Assembly (NCBI GenBank): GCA_030431055.1
Contig: JAUIJA010000008.1
Location: 1 to 64,000 of the forward strand
Length of the DNA: 64,000 bases
Reading direction: 5' to 3'
Source: Bacteroidia bacterium
GTDB lineage: Bacteria > Bacteroidota > Bacteroidia > Flavobacteriales > Flavobacteriaceae
The notes under the pieces were generated by a model, which worked only from the letters and a program-made list of their open reading frames with translations, ran no database searches and was not told where the DNA came from. Positions 28,801 to 37,268 of the stretch are shown here, in pieces (the first letter of the stretch is position 1; each line of letters begins with the position of its first letter). A program made the position numbers and the translations under genes.

Positions 28801-29640
28801 ATGGTAAATTTTAACGGAAATATTCAGGAAAATACAGGTGTTTTAATCGAAAACAATAGAGGTTTTTTATTTGGTGATTCACTTTTTGAAACAATTAAAG
28901 TATTGCCTAATAAAGTTCTTTTTTTAGAAGACCATTATTTTAGGTTAATGGCTTCAATGCGTATTTGTAGAATGGAAATTCCTATGAATTTTACTATGGA
29001 GTTTATGGAAACTGAAATTCTAAAATTATTACCTTTTATAGGTTCTGCTCCAGCATATCGCATTCGTTTTTCTGTTTTTAGAGAAGGAGAAGGTTTGTAT
29101 TTACCTAAATCTAGAGAAATTGGTTTTATGATTGCTGGAAATACTTTAGAAGAAGCAAAATATAACTTCAATGAAGGTAATTACGAAGTAGAACTATATA
29201 AAGATGCTCATATAACGAAACAATTGTTTTCTACGTTGAAATCAAATAATAAAATGATTCAAATTGCAGGCAGTATTTTTGCTTATGAGAATGATTATGA
29301 TAATTGTCTATTGCTAAATGATGAAAAGAATGTAGTGGAAGCATTGCAATCGAATGTTTTTATGAAAATGGGCAATACTTTAATTACGCCGCCAGTTTCA
29401 GATGGTTGTTTAAATGGAATTATGCGTAAGCAAATTTTAAATTTAGCTAATAAAATTGAAGGATTAGAAGTAGTTGAAAAATCAATTTCACCATTTGATT
29501 TACAAAAAGCTGATGAGTTGTTTTTAACTAATTCGATAAAAGGAATCCAACCTATTACAAAATACAGAAAGAAGAATTTTGAAATGGATTTATCAAAAGA
29601 GCTATTAAAGCGATTAAACGCTTACATTTTACTTAATTAA
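28801..29640 (+). CDS. Class IV aminotransferase (BCAT / aminodeoxychorismate lyase-like)
   Basis: NNRGFLFGDSLFETIKV, LKSNNKMIQIAGSIFAYE, ELFLTNSIKGIQPI. Confidence 0.88.
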   Translation: MVNFNGNIQENTGVLIENNRGFLFGDSLFETIKVLPNKVLFLEDHYFRLMASMRICRMEIPMNFTMEFMETEILKLLPFIGSAPAYRIRFSVFREGEGLYLPKSREIGFMIAGNTLEEAKYNFNEGNYEVELYKDAHITKQLFSTLKSNNKMIQIAGSIFAYENDYDNCLLLNDEKNVVEALQSNVFMKMGNTLITPPVSDGCLNGIMRKQILNLANKIEGLEVVEKSISPFDLQKADELFLTNSIKGIQPITKYRKKNFEMDLSKELLKRLNAYILLN

Positions 29641-30193
29641 GAATTGGATCTGAAGGTGCGTTTGAAAAAAGTACGTAATCACCGCCTTGTTCCTTCATTT
29701 TTTCTTTCCAAAAATGTTGTACAGGTTTTGAAAGTAACTTTTCTTTAAAGGTGTTTTCTGTTACTAACCAACTGTTTTCTTTCAATTCGTCCTCTAATTG
29801 GTTAATTTCCCAGCCGCTGTATCCTAAGAAAAAGCGAATGTGTTTTTTGGAAATTTTCCCTTCGTTTATTAAGTTTTTAGTTACTTCAAAATCGCCACCC
29901 CAGTAAATTCCATTAGCAATTTCAATACTATTAGGAATAATATCAGGGATATTGTGGATAAAATATAAGTTATCCTGTTCCACTGGTCCGCCATTGTAGA
30001 TGGTAAACTTAGCATTTACTTCAGGAACTAAATCATTAATAGTATAACCCAGAGGCTTGTTTAAAATAAAACCTACAGACCCTTCACCGCTATGTTCTGC
30101 TAAAAGAACTACAGAGCGATTGAAAGACATGTCTCCTAAAATTGAAGGTTCTGCAATTAGCAAATGACCTTTTTTGGGTAAAATTGAAATCAT
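29633..30193 (-). CDS. YqgE/AlgH-family protein (UPF0301)
   Basis: KGHLLIAEPSILGDMSFNRSVVLLAEHSGEGSVGFILNKPL, FLGYSGWEINQLEDEL. Confidence 0.94.
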   Translation of the reverse strand: MISILPKKGHLLIAEPSILGDMSFNRSVVLLAEHSGEGSVGFILNKPLGYTINDLVPEVNAKFTIYNGGPVEQDNLYFIHNIPDIIPNSIEIANGIYWGGDFEVTKNLINEGKISKKHIRFFLGYSGWEINQLEDELKENSWLVTENTFKEKLLSKPVQHFWKEKMKEQGGDYVLFSNAPSDPILN

Positions 30194-30260
30194 TAGCGTG
30201 TCTTTTTTCTTAAAATTATCAAAATTCTCTTATAAAATCAAAAAAAAGTCGATAAAGTGC

Positions 30261-30293
30261 AAAAAAAATCCCGACACTGACTGCCGGGATTAG
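30261..30293 (-). terminator. Terminator after HU gene
   Basis: Minus strand CTAATCCCGgcagtcagtgtCGGGATTTTTTTT. Confidence 0.75.
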
Positions 30294-30316
30294 TTCTTTT
30301 TAAATAGAAACTTATA

Positions 30317-30589
30317 TTAGTTTACTGATTTATCTAAATCTGCACCTGCTTTGAATTTTACAACATTCTTAGCAGCAATTTTGATAGTTTTACCAGTTTG
30401 AGGATTTCTACCATCTCTTGCAGCTCTTTTAGATACTGACCAAGATCCGAAACCTACTAAAGAAACTCTTCCACCTTTTTTTAATGTTCCTTCAACATTT
30501 CCTAAAAATGATTCTAAAGCTAATTTTGCAGCTGCTTTAGTAATTCCAGCAGAAGCTGCCATTGCGTCGATTAATTCAGATTTGTTCAT
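30317..30589 (-). CDS. HU-family DNA-binding protein
   Basis: MNKSELIDAMAASAGITKAAAKLALESF, RDGRNPQTGKTIKIAAKNVVKFKAG. Confidence 0.96.
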   Translation of the reverse strand: MNKSELIDAMAASAGITKAAAKLALESFLGNVEGTLKKGGRVSLVGFGSWSVSKRAARDGRNPQTGKTIKIAAKNVVKFKAGADLDKSVN

Positions 30590-30764
30590 AATAAATGTTT
30601 TGTTATTTGGTTAAACTTAAAATTAACTCTACAAATATAGCCGTATTCCTCAATTACACAAGCCTTAACAGCTTTTTTATGTCAAAATGTTAATAAAACC
30701 CCTAAATTGTTAATAACATTTGTTGTTTTTTATCTAATTTGAGCAATGTTAGATGAATAAAGGC

Positions 30765-31712
30765 TTACAAGGCATTAGCGTCTTTTGTAAACTGAACGCC
30801 ATTTAAAAAATCTCGTGTTTGCATTTTTTTCTTACCTGGAAACTGTAAACTCAGTACTTCAATAAAACCATCTTGAGTGGCAATTTTCATTTCCTTTTTA
30901 GTAGTAAGTATAGTTCCGTTTTTATAATCGTGATTTTCTGGAGTATATTTAGTTTCATAAAACTTTACATTCCATTCGTTTTCTTCATCTTTAATAAAAG
31001 ACCAAGCAGCAGGATAAGGACATAAACCTCTTATTAAGTTGAAAATTTCATTTCCAGGTTTATTCCAATCGATTTTACAATTATCTTTATTTAGTTTATT
31101 AGCAGATTTTATTTCGGAAGTTTCTTTTTGAATTTCGGTTTGTACATTTCCATTTTCAATCAACGCTAAAGTTTCAATTACCGTTTCGCTACCTAACTCC
31201 ATTAATTTGTCATGTAATTCGCCAGCAGTTTCTGTTTTTCCTATTTCGGTTTCCTTACTTAAAATCATTGCGCCAGTGTCGATTTTTTCATCAATAAAGA
31301 AAGTAGTAACTCCGGTTTTTGTCTCTCCGTTTATAATTGCCCAATTAATAGGAGCTGCACCACGATAATTAGGCAATAATGATGCGTGAAGATTAAAGGT
31401 TCCTAATTTTGGCATTTTCCAAACTACTTCTGGCAACATTCTAAAAGCTACGACAACTTGAAGATTAGCATTCAAACTTTTTAATTCTTCTAAAAACTCT
31501 TCCGATTTTAAATTGGTTGGTTGTAAAACTTTTAAATCTTTTTCTAACGCATACTTTTTTACAGCACTTTGGTTTAGTTTTCTTCCGCGTCCAGCTGGTT
31601 TGTCTGGAGCAGTAATTACGCCAACGATTTCGTATCCTTTAGTATATATAGCATCGAGAACGCCAACAGCAAAATCTGGTGTTCCCATAAAAACAATTCG
31701 TAATTTTTCCAT
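30765..31712 (-). CDS. fmt: Methionyl-tRNA formyltransferase
   Basis: RIVFMGTPDFAVGVLDAI, FNLHASLLPNYRGAAPINWAIINGETKTGVT. Confidence 0.96.
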   Translation of the reverse strand: MEKLRIVFMGTPDFAVGVLDAIYTKGYEIVGVITAPDKPAGRGRKLNQSAVKKYALEKDLKVLQPTNLKSEEFLEELKSLNANLQVVVAFRMLPEVVWKMPKLGTFNLHASLLPNYRGAAPINWAIINGETKTGVTTFFIDEKIDTGAMILSKETEIGKTETAGELHDKLMELGSETVIETLALIENGNVQTEIQKETSEIKSANKLNKDNCKIDWNKPGNEIFNLIRGLCPYPAAWSFIKDEENEWNVKFYETKYTPENHDYKNGTILTTKKEMKIATQDGFIEVLSLQFPGKKKMQTRDFLNGVQFTKDANAL

Positions 31713-33598
31713 TATGAAATATAATATTGATGTTTGTTGTTGCTTTTAATTTTGTTTTTATCAAGCAACATTTGCAATGCAAAGATAAGTTCTTCTTGGT
31801 CGATATTCAATTCGGCTTCGATTTGTTTTGAAGTTAGGTGTTCTTCTCTAAGAAGTGATAAGATTTTATCAACTACCAAAACAGTATTTGTTGGTTTCTT
31901 TTTTAAACAAGTCGAACATTTCCCACAAGGTTTTGCTTTTTTCTCGCCAAAGTATTCTAATAACAAAGCATTTTTACAAGTAGTTTCGTTTTCAATAAAA
32001 TCGATAATTCGCTTAAACTGTTCGAGTTTTGTTTTATTCCGAATTTCTAAATACTTACTAATTCTATTAATCGTTAAATCGTCTTCTCTAACTTCGTTAA
32101 ACGTAATATAACTATCATTATTTATTAATTGTAAACTTACCACATTAGCTTTTTCGAGATTGTGTAAAGTATCGATAACTTCTTTTTCCGTTGCTTTAGA
32201 TTTCTTTGCAATTAAATTTGGGTTAATACCAACTTCCGTTTCGAAGATTCCAGAATACGTTCTTAAAATAGTAGTAATAATTTCTTCTTCGTTTCGATGT
32301 AAACTTACATAGCGAATAACTTCTTTACTCGGAATAATAAATTGCGCCTTTACTTTTTCAGAACTTTCATTAATTAGAGTAATAATGCCTTGTCGATCTA
32401 AAAACTGTAATGCATTAAATGTTTTTAAAACAGATAATTGATATTGGCTACAAAATGCATTTAAATTAAAAGTGAAATGTTCGTTATAACCTTCGCCGTA
32501 AGCAATTTGAAAATAATTGTTCAGTTTTTTATAAACGTCTTTTAGAAATTCCTTTGAAATTGTATTGTTTGAAAATAACTTCTTGGCAAGTTCAATTTCC
32601 GTTTTATCGGTTATTAAAACGCCAAAAGCTTTCTCGCCATTTCTTCCAGCACGCCCAACTTCTTGATAATAATTTTCTAAATTTTCTGGAATTTGAATAT
32701 GAATTACCGTTTTTACATCGGGTTTGTCAATTCCCATTCCGAAAGCATTCGTGGCAACAATAACTTGCACTTTATTTTCCATCCATAAAATGCGATGCGC
32801 TTCTTTTTCTTTAAACGATAATCCGCCGTGATAAAAAGTAGCCTTAAAACCTAAATAATTCAGTTGGTTTGCAATTTCTACACAAGCTTTTCGGTTGCGA
32901 ACATAAATAATTGAAGATTGCGGATTTTTAGTTAAAATCTGCTGGATTTTAGACAATCTATCTTCGGTATGAACGATGTGATACGATAAATTTTCGCGAT
33001 TAAACGATTTGGAAAAAGTTTGTAAGTTTTCTAAACCTAATTGCGTTTCTATATCTTTTTGAACAACTTCTGTAGCCGAACCTGTTAACGCTAAAAACGG
33101 AATGGTAGGAAAATGCTCTTTTAGATCTTTAATTTTTAAATAAGCAGGTCTAAAATCATGTCCCCATTGACTCACACAATGTGCTTCGTCAATCGCAATT
33201 AAATTTATAGGTAATTGGCGTAAACGTTCAACAAGCCATTCTTGTTGTAAACGTTCTGGAGAAAGATATAAAAATTTATAGTTTCCGAATTTGCAATTGT
33301 CTAATAAATCTGAAGTTTCATCAATGGAAATTCCGCCTAATAATGCAATGGCTTTAATGTCTTTTTTTTGCAAGTTTTCTACTTGGTCTTTCATTAAAGC
33401 AATCAATGGCGAAATAACTAGCGTTATGCCATTTAGAAGCATTCCTGGAATTTGGTAACAAACCGATTTTCCACCGCCTGTTGGCAATAAAGCAAAAGTA
33501 TCATTTCCTTCTAAAACCGATTGAATAATTGCTTCTTGCGGTTCGCGAAAGGAATCGTGTTTCCAATATTTTTGAAGAATTTGTAAAGCTTCTGTCAT
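31712..33598 (-). CDS. recQ: RecQ-family ATP-dependent DNA helicase
   Basis: LLPTGGGKSVCYQIP, IDEAHCVSQWGHDFRPAY, NAFGMGIDKPDVKTVIH, YYQEVGRAGRNG. Confidence 0.95.
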   Translation of the reverse strand: MTEALQILQKYWKHDSFREPQEAIIQSVLEGNDTFALLPTGGGKSVCYQIPGMLLNGITLVISPLIALMKDQVENLQKKDIKAIALLGGISIDETSDLLDNCKFGNYKFLYLSPERLQQEWLVERLRQLPINLIAIDEAHCVSQWGHDFRPAYLKIKDLKEHFPTIPFLALTGSATEVVQKDIETQLGLENLQTFSKSFNRENLSYHIVHTEDRLSKIQQILTKNPQSSIIYVRNRKACVEIANQLNYLGFKATFYHGGLSFKEKEAHRILWMENKVQVIVATNAFGMGIDKPDVKTVIHIQIPENLENYYQEVGRAGRNGEKAFGVLITDKTEIELAKKLFSNNTISKEFLKDVYKKLNNYFQIAYGEGYNEHFTFNLNAFCSQYQLSVLKTFNALQFLDRQGIITLINESSEKVKAQFIIPSKEVIRYVSLHRNEEEIITTILRTYSGIFETEVGINPNLIAKKSKATEKEVIDTLHNLEKANVVSLQLINNDSYITFNEVREDDLTINRISKYLEIRNKTKLEQFKRIIDFIENETTCKNALLLEYFGEKKAKPCGKCSTCLKKKPTNTVLVVDKILSLLREEHLTSKQIEAELNIDQEELIFALQMLLDKNKIKSNNKHQYYIS

Positions 33599-33601
33599 AT
33601 G

Positions 33602-34141
33602 TTATTTTGCTAGATGCTGAAGCAAAAAAGCCACTCTATTCTCAACCGTATCTTTAGGAATAGTCACTAAATCGTAACCAAAATTTCTATACGTTTCTTC
33701 TAAATGTTCGTGTATTAAAACCGCTTGTTCGTAGCTTTCATAACGTTCAGCATCGCTCACGTAGATTTCTTTCCAAGGAGGTAATAAAAATACTTTGTGG
33801 TAACGATGGTTGTTACAAGCGTCAGAAAACGATTTTGGGTAGCTATCGCCAATGTAATGCATATACGCTAAAACATCAGGAATTCCTCTATCTAGAAATA
33901 CAACGTTAGTTTCTTCTTCGTGTGCTTCTTGGTGTTGTTTTATTCTACCTTGAAGTAACATTTCGCTAAATAACAGCGGTTGTTCTAAGAATAATTGGTC
34001 GATTCCTTGTTCTTGCGCTTCTTTTATAATTGCTCTCGAAATTTCAGGATAACAAATAAAACCTTTCTCAACTAAAGCATTTATCAATGTTGTTTTTCCC
34101 GAACTTGGTCCGCCAGCTAATACAATAATTTCTTTCTTCAT
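33602..34141 (-). CDS. AAA/P-loop NTPase (AAA_28-like)
   Basis: LAGGPSSGKTTLINALVEKG; VFLDRGIPDVLAYMHYIG. Confidence 0.85.
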   Translation of the reverse strand: MKKEIIVLAGGPSSGKTTLINALVEKGFICYPEISRAIIKEAQEQGIDQLFLEQPLLFSEMLLQGRIKQHQEAHEEETNVVFLDRGIPDVLAYMHYIGDSYPKSFSDACNNHRYHKVFLLPPWKEIYVSDAERYESYEQAVLIHEHLEETYRNFGYDLVTIPKDTVENRVAFLLQHLAK

Positions 34142-34265
34142 GGTAAAATTTAAAAAGCAAAAATAGTTTTTTTTAAAAATCTATTCAACTTTGTTAAATT
34201 TACGAGAATTGCGTTCGGCTTTCTGAACTTAAAAAAGTATATTTGCTATATATATACAATGAAAA

Positions 34266-34550
34266 ATGGATAAGAAGACAGAGGAATTTTATGCGCGCTT
34301 AAAAGAAGAGTTGGTAAATACTTCAATATGGCCAGCAGAATATTTATATAAATTTATATTGCCTTCAGATAAAGAAAAAGTTACTCAAGTAGAAACAATT
34401 TTCGACGGAATGGGCGCAGTAATTACTACTAAACAATCGAAAACAGGTAAATACACCAGTGTTTCGGTTAGTGTAAATATGAAAAATCCAGATGCGGTTA
34501 TTGAAAAATACAAAGAAGTATCAGTAATCGAAGGAATTATTTCATTATAA
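34266..34550 (+). CDS. DUF493-like protein
   Basis: WPAEYLYKFILPSDKEKVTQVETIF, KTGKYTSVSVSVNMKNPDAVIEKYKEVSVIEGIISL. Confidence 0.85.
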   Translation: MDKKTEEFYARLKEELVNTSIWPAEYLYKFILPSDKEKVTQVETIFDGMGAVITTKQSKTGKYTSVSVSVNMKNPDAVIEKYKEVSVIEGIISL

Positions 34551-34560
34551 AAAGTAAAGA

Positions 34561-35235
34561 ATGGAAGAAAATTTAGCATTAGAATATAATTCGCAACGAA
34601 AATCACTTATAATTCCAGAGTACGGAAGACATTTACATAAGTTAATCGACCATGTTCTTTTAATTGAAGACAGAGACGAACGCAATAAAGCGGCGCAATA
34701 TGTAATCTCAGTAATGGGAAATTTAAATCCGCATTTGCGTGATGTTCCAGATTTTCAGCATAAGTTATGGGATCAGTTATTTATCATGTCTGATTTTAAA
34801 TTAGATGTAGATTCGCCGTATCCAATTCCTTCGCGTGAAGAAATATACCAACGACCAGAACCATTAGCATATCCACAAAATTTTCCAAAATATCGTTTTT
34901 ACGGAAATAACATTTCAAATATGATTAATGTAGCGGTAAGTTGGGAAGAAGGCGAAATGAAAAATGCATTGATTATGGTTATTGCTAATCATATGAAAAA
35001 GTGCTACTTAAGTTGGAATAAAGAAACGGTTGAAGATGATGTGATTTTCGAACATTTATTTGAATTGTCAGATGGTAAAATTAACTTGGCTAACAGTAAT
35101 GAAGAGCTTTTAAACTCGCAAAACTTGTTAAAAGTAAGCCGAAAATCTTCAAATAAATCACAATACAACCAGAAAAATTCTGGACAAAAAAATCAGTATA
35201 AAAAGAGAAGTAACTCAAAAAATAAAAGAAATTAA
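34561..35235 (+). CDS. DUF4290-like protein
   Basis: EYNSQRKSLIIPEYGRHLHKLIDHVLLIEDRDERNKAAQYVISVMGNLNPH; upstream of murA. Confidence 0.75.
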   Translation: MEENLALEYNSQRKSLIIPEYGRHLHKLIDHVLLIEDRDERNKAAQYVISVMGNLNPHLRDVPDFQHKLWDQLFIMSDFKLDVDSPYPIPSREEIYQRPEPLAYPQNFPKYRFYGNNISNMINVAVSWEEGEMKNALIMVIANHMKKCYLSWNKETVEDDVIFEHLFELSDGKINLANSNEELLNSQNLLKVSRKSSNKSQYNQKNSGQKNQYKKRSNSKNKRN

Positions 35236-35240
35236 TCATA

Positions 35241-36551
35241 ATGGGAACATTTAGTATAGAAGGAGGGAAGCCACTTCAGGGCGAAATTACACCTCAAGGA
35301 GCAAAAAACGAAGCGCTACAAATTTTATGTGCCGTTTTATTAACTTCAGAAAAAGTTACTATTACTAATATTCCTGATATTATTGATGTAAATAAGTTAA
35401 TTCACTTATTAGGAAACCTTGGTGTTAAAATTAGAAAGTTAGGAAAAGGAGCTTATACTTTTCAAGCTGATGAAGTAAATGTTGAGTATTTAGAAACCGA
35501 AGCCTTTAAAAAAGAAGGTGGAAGTTTACGTGGTTCTATTATGATTGTTGGACCGCTTTTAGCACGTTTCGGGAAAGGTTATATTCCAAAGCCAGGTGGC
35601 GATAAAATCGGACGTAGAAGATTAGATACGCACTTTGAAGGATTTATCCGTTTAGGAGCGAAATTCCGTTATAATAGAGAAGATCATTTTTACGGAGTAG
35701 AAACAAAATCGAAGTTACAAGGAACTTACATGTTGCTTGATGAAGCTTCGGTAACAGGAACAGCAAATATTGTTATGGCGGCAGTTTTAGCCGAAGGGAC
35801 AACAACGATTTATAATGCAGCTTGTGAACCTTATTTACAGCAATTGTGTAAAATGTTGGTTTCTATGGGCGCAAAAATTTCAGGAATTGGTTCTAATTTG
35901 TTAACGATTGAAGGTGTTGAATCTTTAGGTGGTTGCGAACATAGAATTTTACCTGATATGATTGAAATTGGTTCGTGGATTGGTCTTGCGGCTATGACGC
36001 GTAGCGAAATTACAATTAAAGATGTTAGTTGGGATAATTTAGGGCAAATTCCAAATGTATTCGGGAAAATGGGAATTACATTGGAAAGAAAAGGCGATGA
36101 TATTTACATACCGGCTCATAAAAATGGTTACCAAATTAAAACAGATATCGATGGTTCAATTTTAACAATCGCCGATGCACCTTGGCCAGGATTTACGCCT
36201 GATTTATTAAGTATTATTTTGGTAGTGGCAACACAAGCAAAAGGTGAAGTTTTAATTCACCAAAAAATGTTTGAAAGCCGTTTGTTCTTCGTAGATAAAT
36301 TGTTAGATATGGGCGCGAAGATTATTCTTTGCGATCCGCATAGAGCAATTGTAATCGGACATAATTTCCAATCGCAATTAAAAGCAACAACGATGACTTC
36401 GCCAGATATTCGTGCTGGAATTTCATTATTAATTGCTGCGTTAACGGCAAAAGGAACTTCGACTATTCAAAACATCGAACAAATCGATAGAGGTTACGAA
36501 AACATAGACGAACGTTTACGCGCTATTGGAGCGAATATTGTAAGAGTGTAA
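35241..36551 (+). CDS. murA: UDP-N-acetylglucosamine 1-carboxyvinyltransferase
   Basis: LQGEITPQGAKNEALQILCAVLL, GGDKIGRRRLDTHFEG, IHQKMFESRLFFVDKLLDMGAKI. Confidence 0.95.
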   Translation: MGTFSIEGGKPLQGEITPQGAKNEALQILCAVLLTSEKVTITNIPDIIDVNKLIHLLGNLGVKIRKLGKGAYTFQADEVNVEYLETEAFKKEGGSLRGSIMIVGPLLARFGKGYIPKPGGDKIGRRRLDTHFEGFIRLGAKFRYNREDHFYGVETKSKLQGTYMLLDEASVTGTANIVMAAVLAEGTTTIYNAACEPYLQQLCKMLVSMGAKISGIGSNLLTIEGVESLGGCEHRILPDMIEIGSWIGLAAMTRSEITIKDVSWDNLGQIPNVFGKMGITLERKGDDIYIPAHKNGYQIKTDIDGSILTIADAPWPGFTPDLLSIILVVATQAKGEVLIHQKMFESRLFFVDKLLDMGAKIILCDPHRAIVIGHNFQSQLKATTMTSPDIRAGISLLIAALTAKGTSTIQNIEQIDRGYENIDERLRAIGANIVRV

Positions 36552-36587
36552 CTCACTAATCAGTGTTCAGTTAATAGTTTTCAGATA

Positions 36588-36621
36588 TAAAAAAAGCCTT
36601 GAATTTTCAAGGCTTTTTTAT
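36588..36621. terminator. Intrinsic terminator
   Basis: AAAAAAAGCCTTGAATTTTCAAGGCTTTTTT. Confidence 0.8.
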
Positions 36622-36624
36622 GTT

Positions 36625-37047
36625 TTATCCAATCCAATTTTTCTGAATACAGTATTTAGAATACCAAATTAAGAACAACGCAAATAGAATTACCATAATT
36701 GGCATTGCCATCGCACTTGGACCGTAAACAGCAATAGAATCGATTACAAAAAAGTTGTAATACATTTGCACTAAAATCCCAATTAAGGAAATAATGAAAA
36801 CGGTTTTTGCTAATTGTTTTCTCATTAAAAGTAAAATACAACCTAAAACTCCGCCAAAAACGGCAATGGCAAATGCAGCTGTTGCCCAACTTGGAGCTTC
36901 AGTAATCATTTTTAGTTGTTCTTCGTTATACATAGCTTTAAAAGAATCGGTCATAAACGCTTGTTGTAAATAAGCATTAACACCCATGGCGTTCCATAAA
37001 AGAGCAATAACACTTATTACCCAAAAAGAAGTACTTGGTTTTGTCAT
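36625..37047 (-). CDS. Hypothetical four-TM membrane protein
   Basis: FWVISVIALLWNAMGVNAYLQQAFMTD plus three further TM segments. Confidence 0.7.
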   Translation of the reverse strand: MTKPSTSFWVISVIALLWNAMGVNAYLQQAFMTDSFKAMYNEEQLKMITEAPSWATAAFAIAVFGGVLGCILLLMRKQLAKTVFIISLIGILVQMYYNFFVIDSIAVYGPSAMAMPIMVILFALFLIWYSKYCIQKNWIG

Positions 37048-37131
37048 AATTAGTTTACTATTGGTTAGTTAGACTAAGATAGTGAAAAAAATGACAAGTT
37101 GTTTTTTACACGGATTGTAAATGCGCGTTTC

Positions 37132-37234
37132 ATTTGTCATTCCGACATCATAAGGAGAAACGTAAGTTCAGCGTAGCTAAATCTCATAATTTATTTTTTT
37201 ATGTGTTTTCTCACTTTGTTTGAAATGACAATTG
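37132..37234. repeat. Intergenic imperfect-palindrome repeat with TTGTCATT ends
   Basis: ATTTGTCATTCC...GAAATGACAATTG terminal inverted repeats. Confidence 0.6.
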
Positions 37235-37268
37235 TGATAACTAGCGCCGAAATGTCTTCCTTACATTA

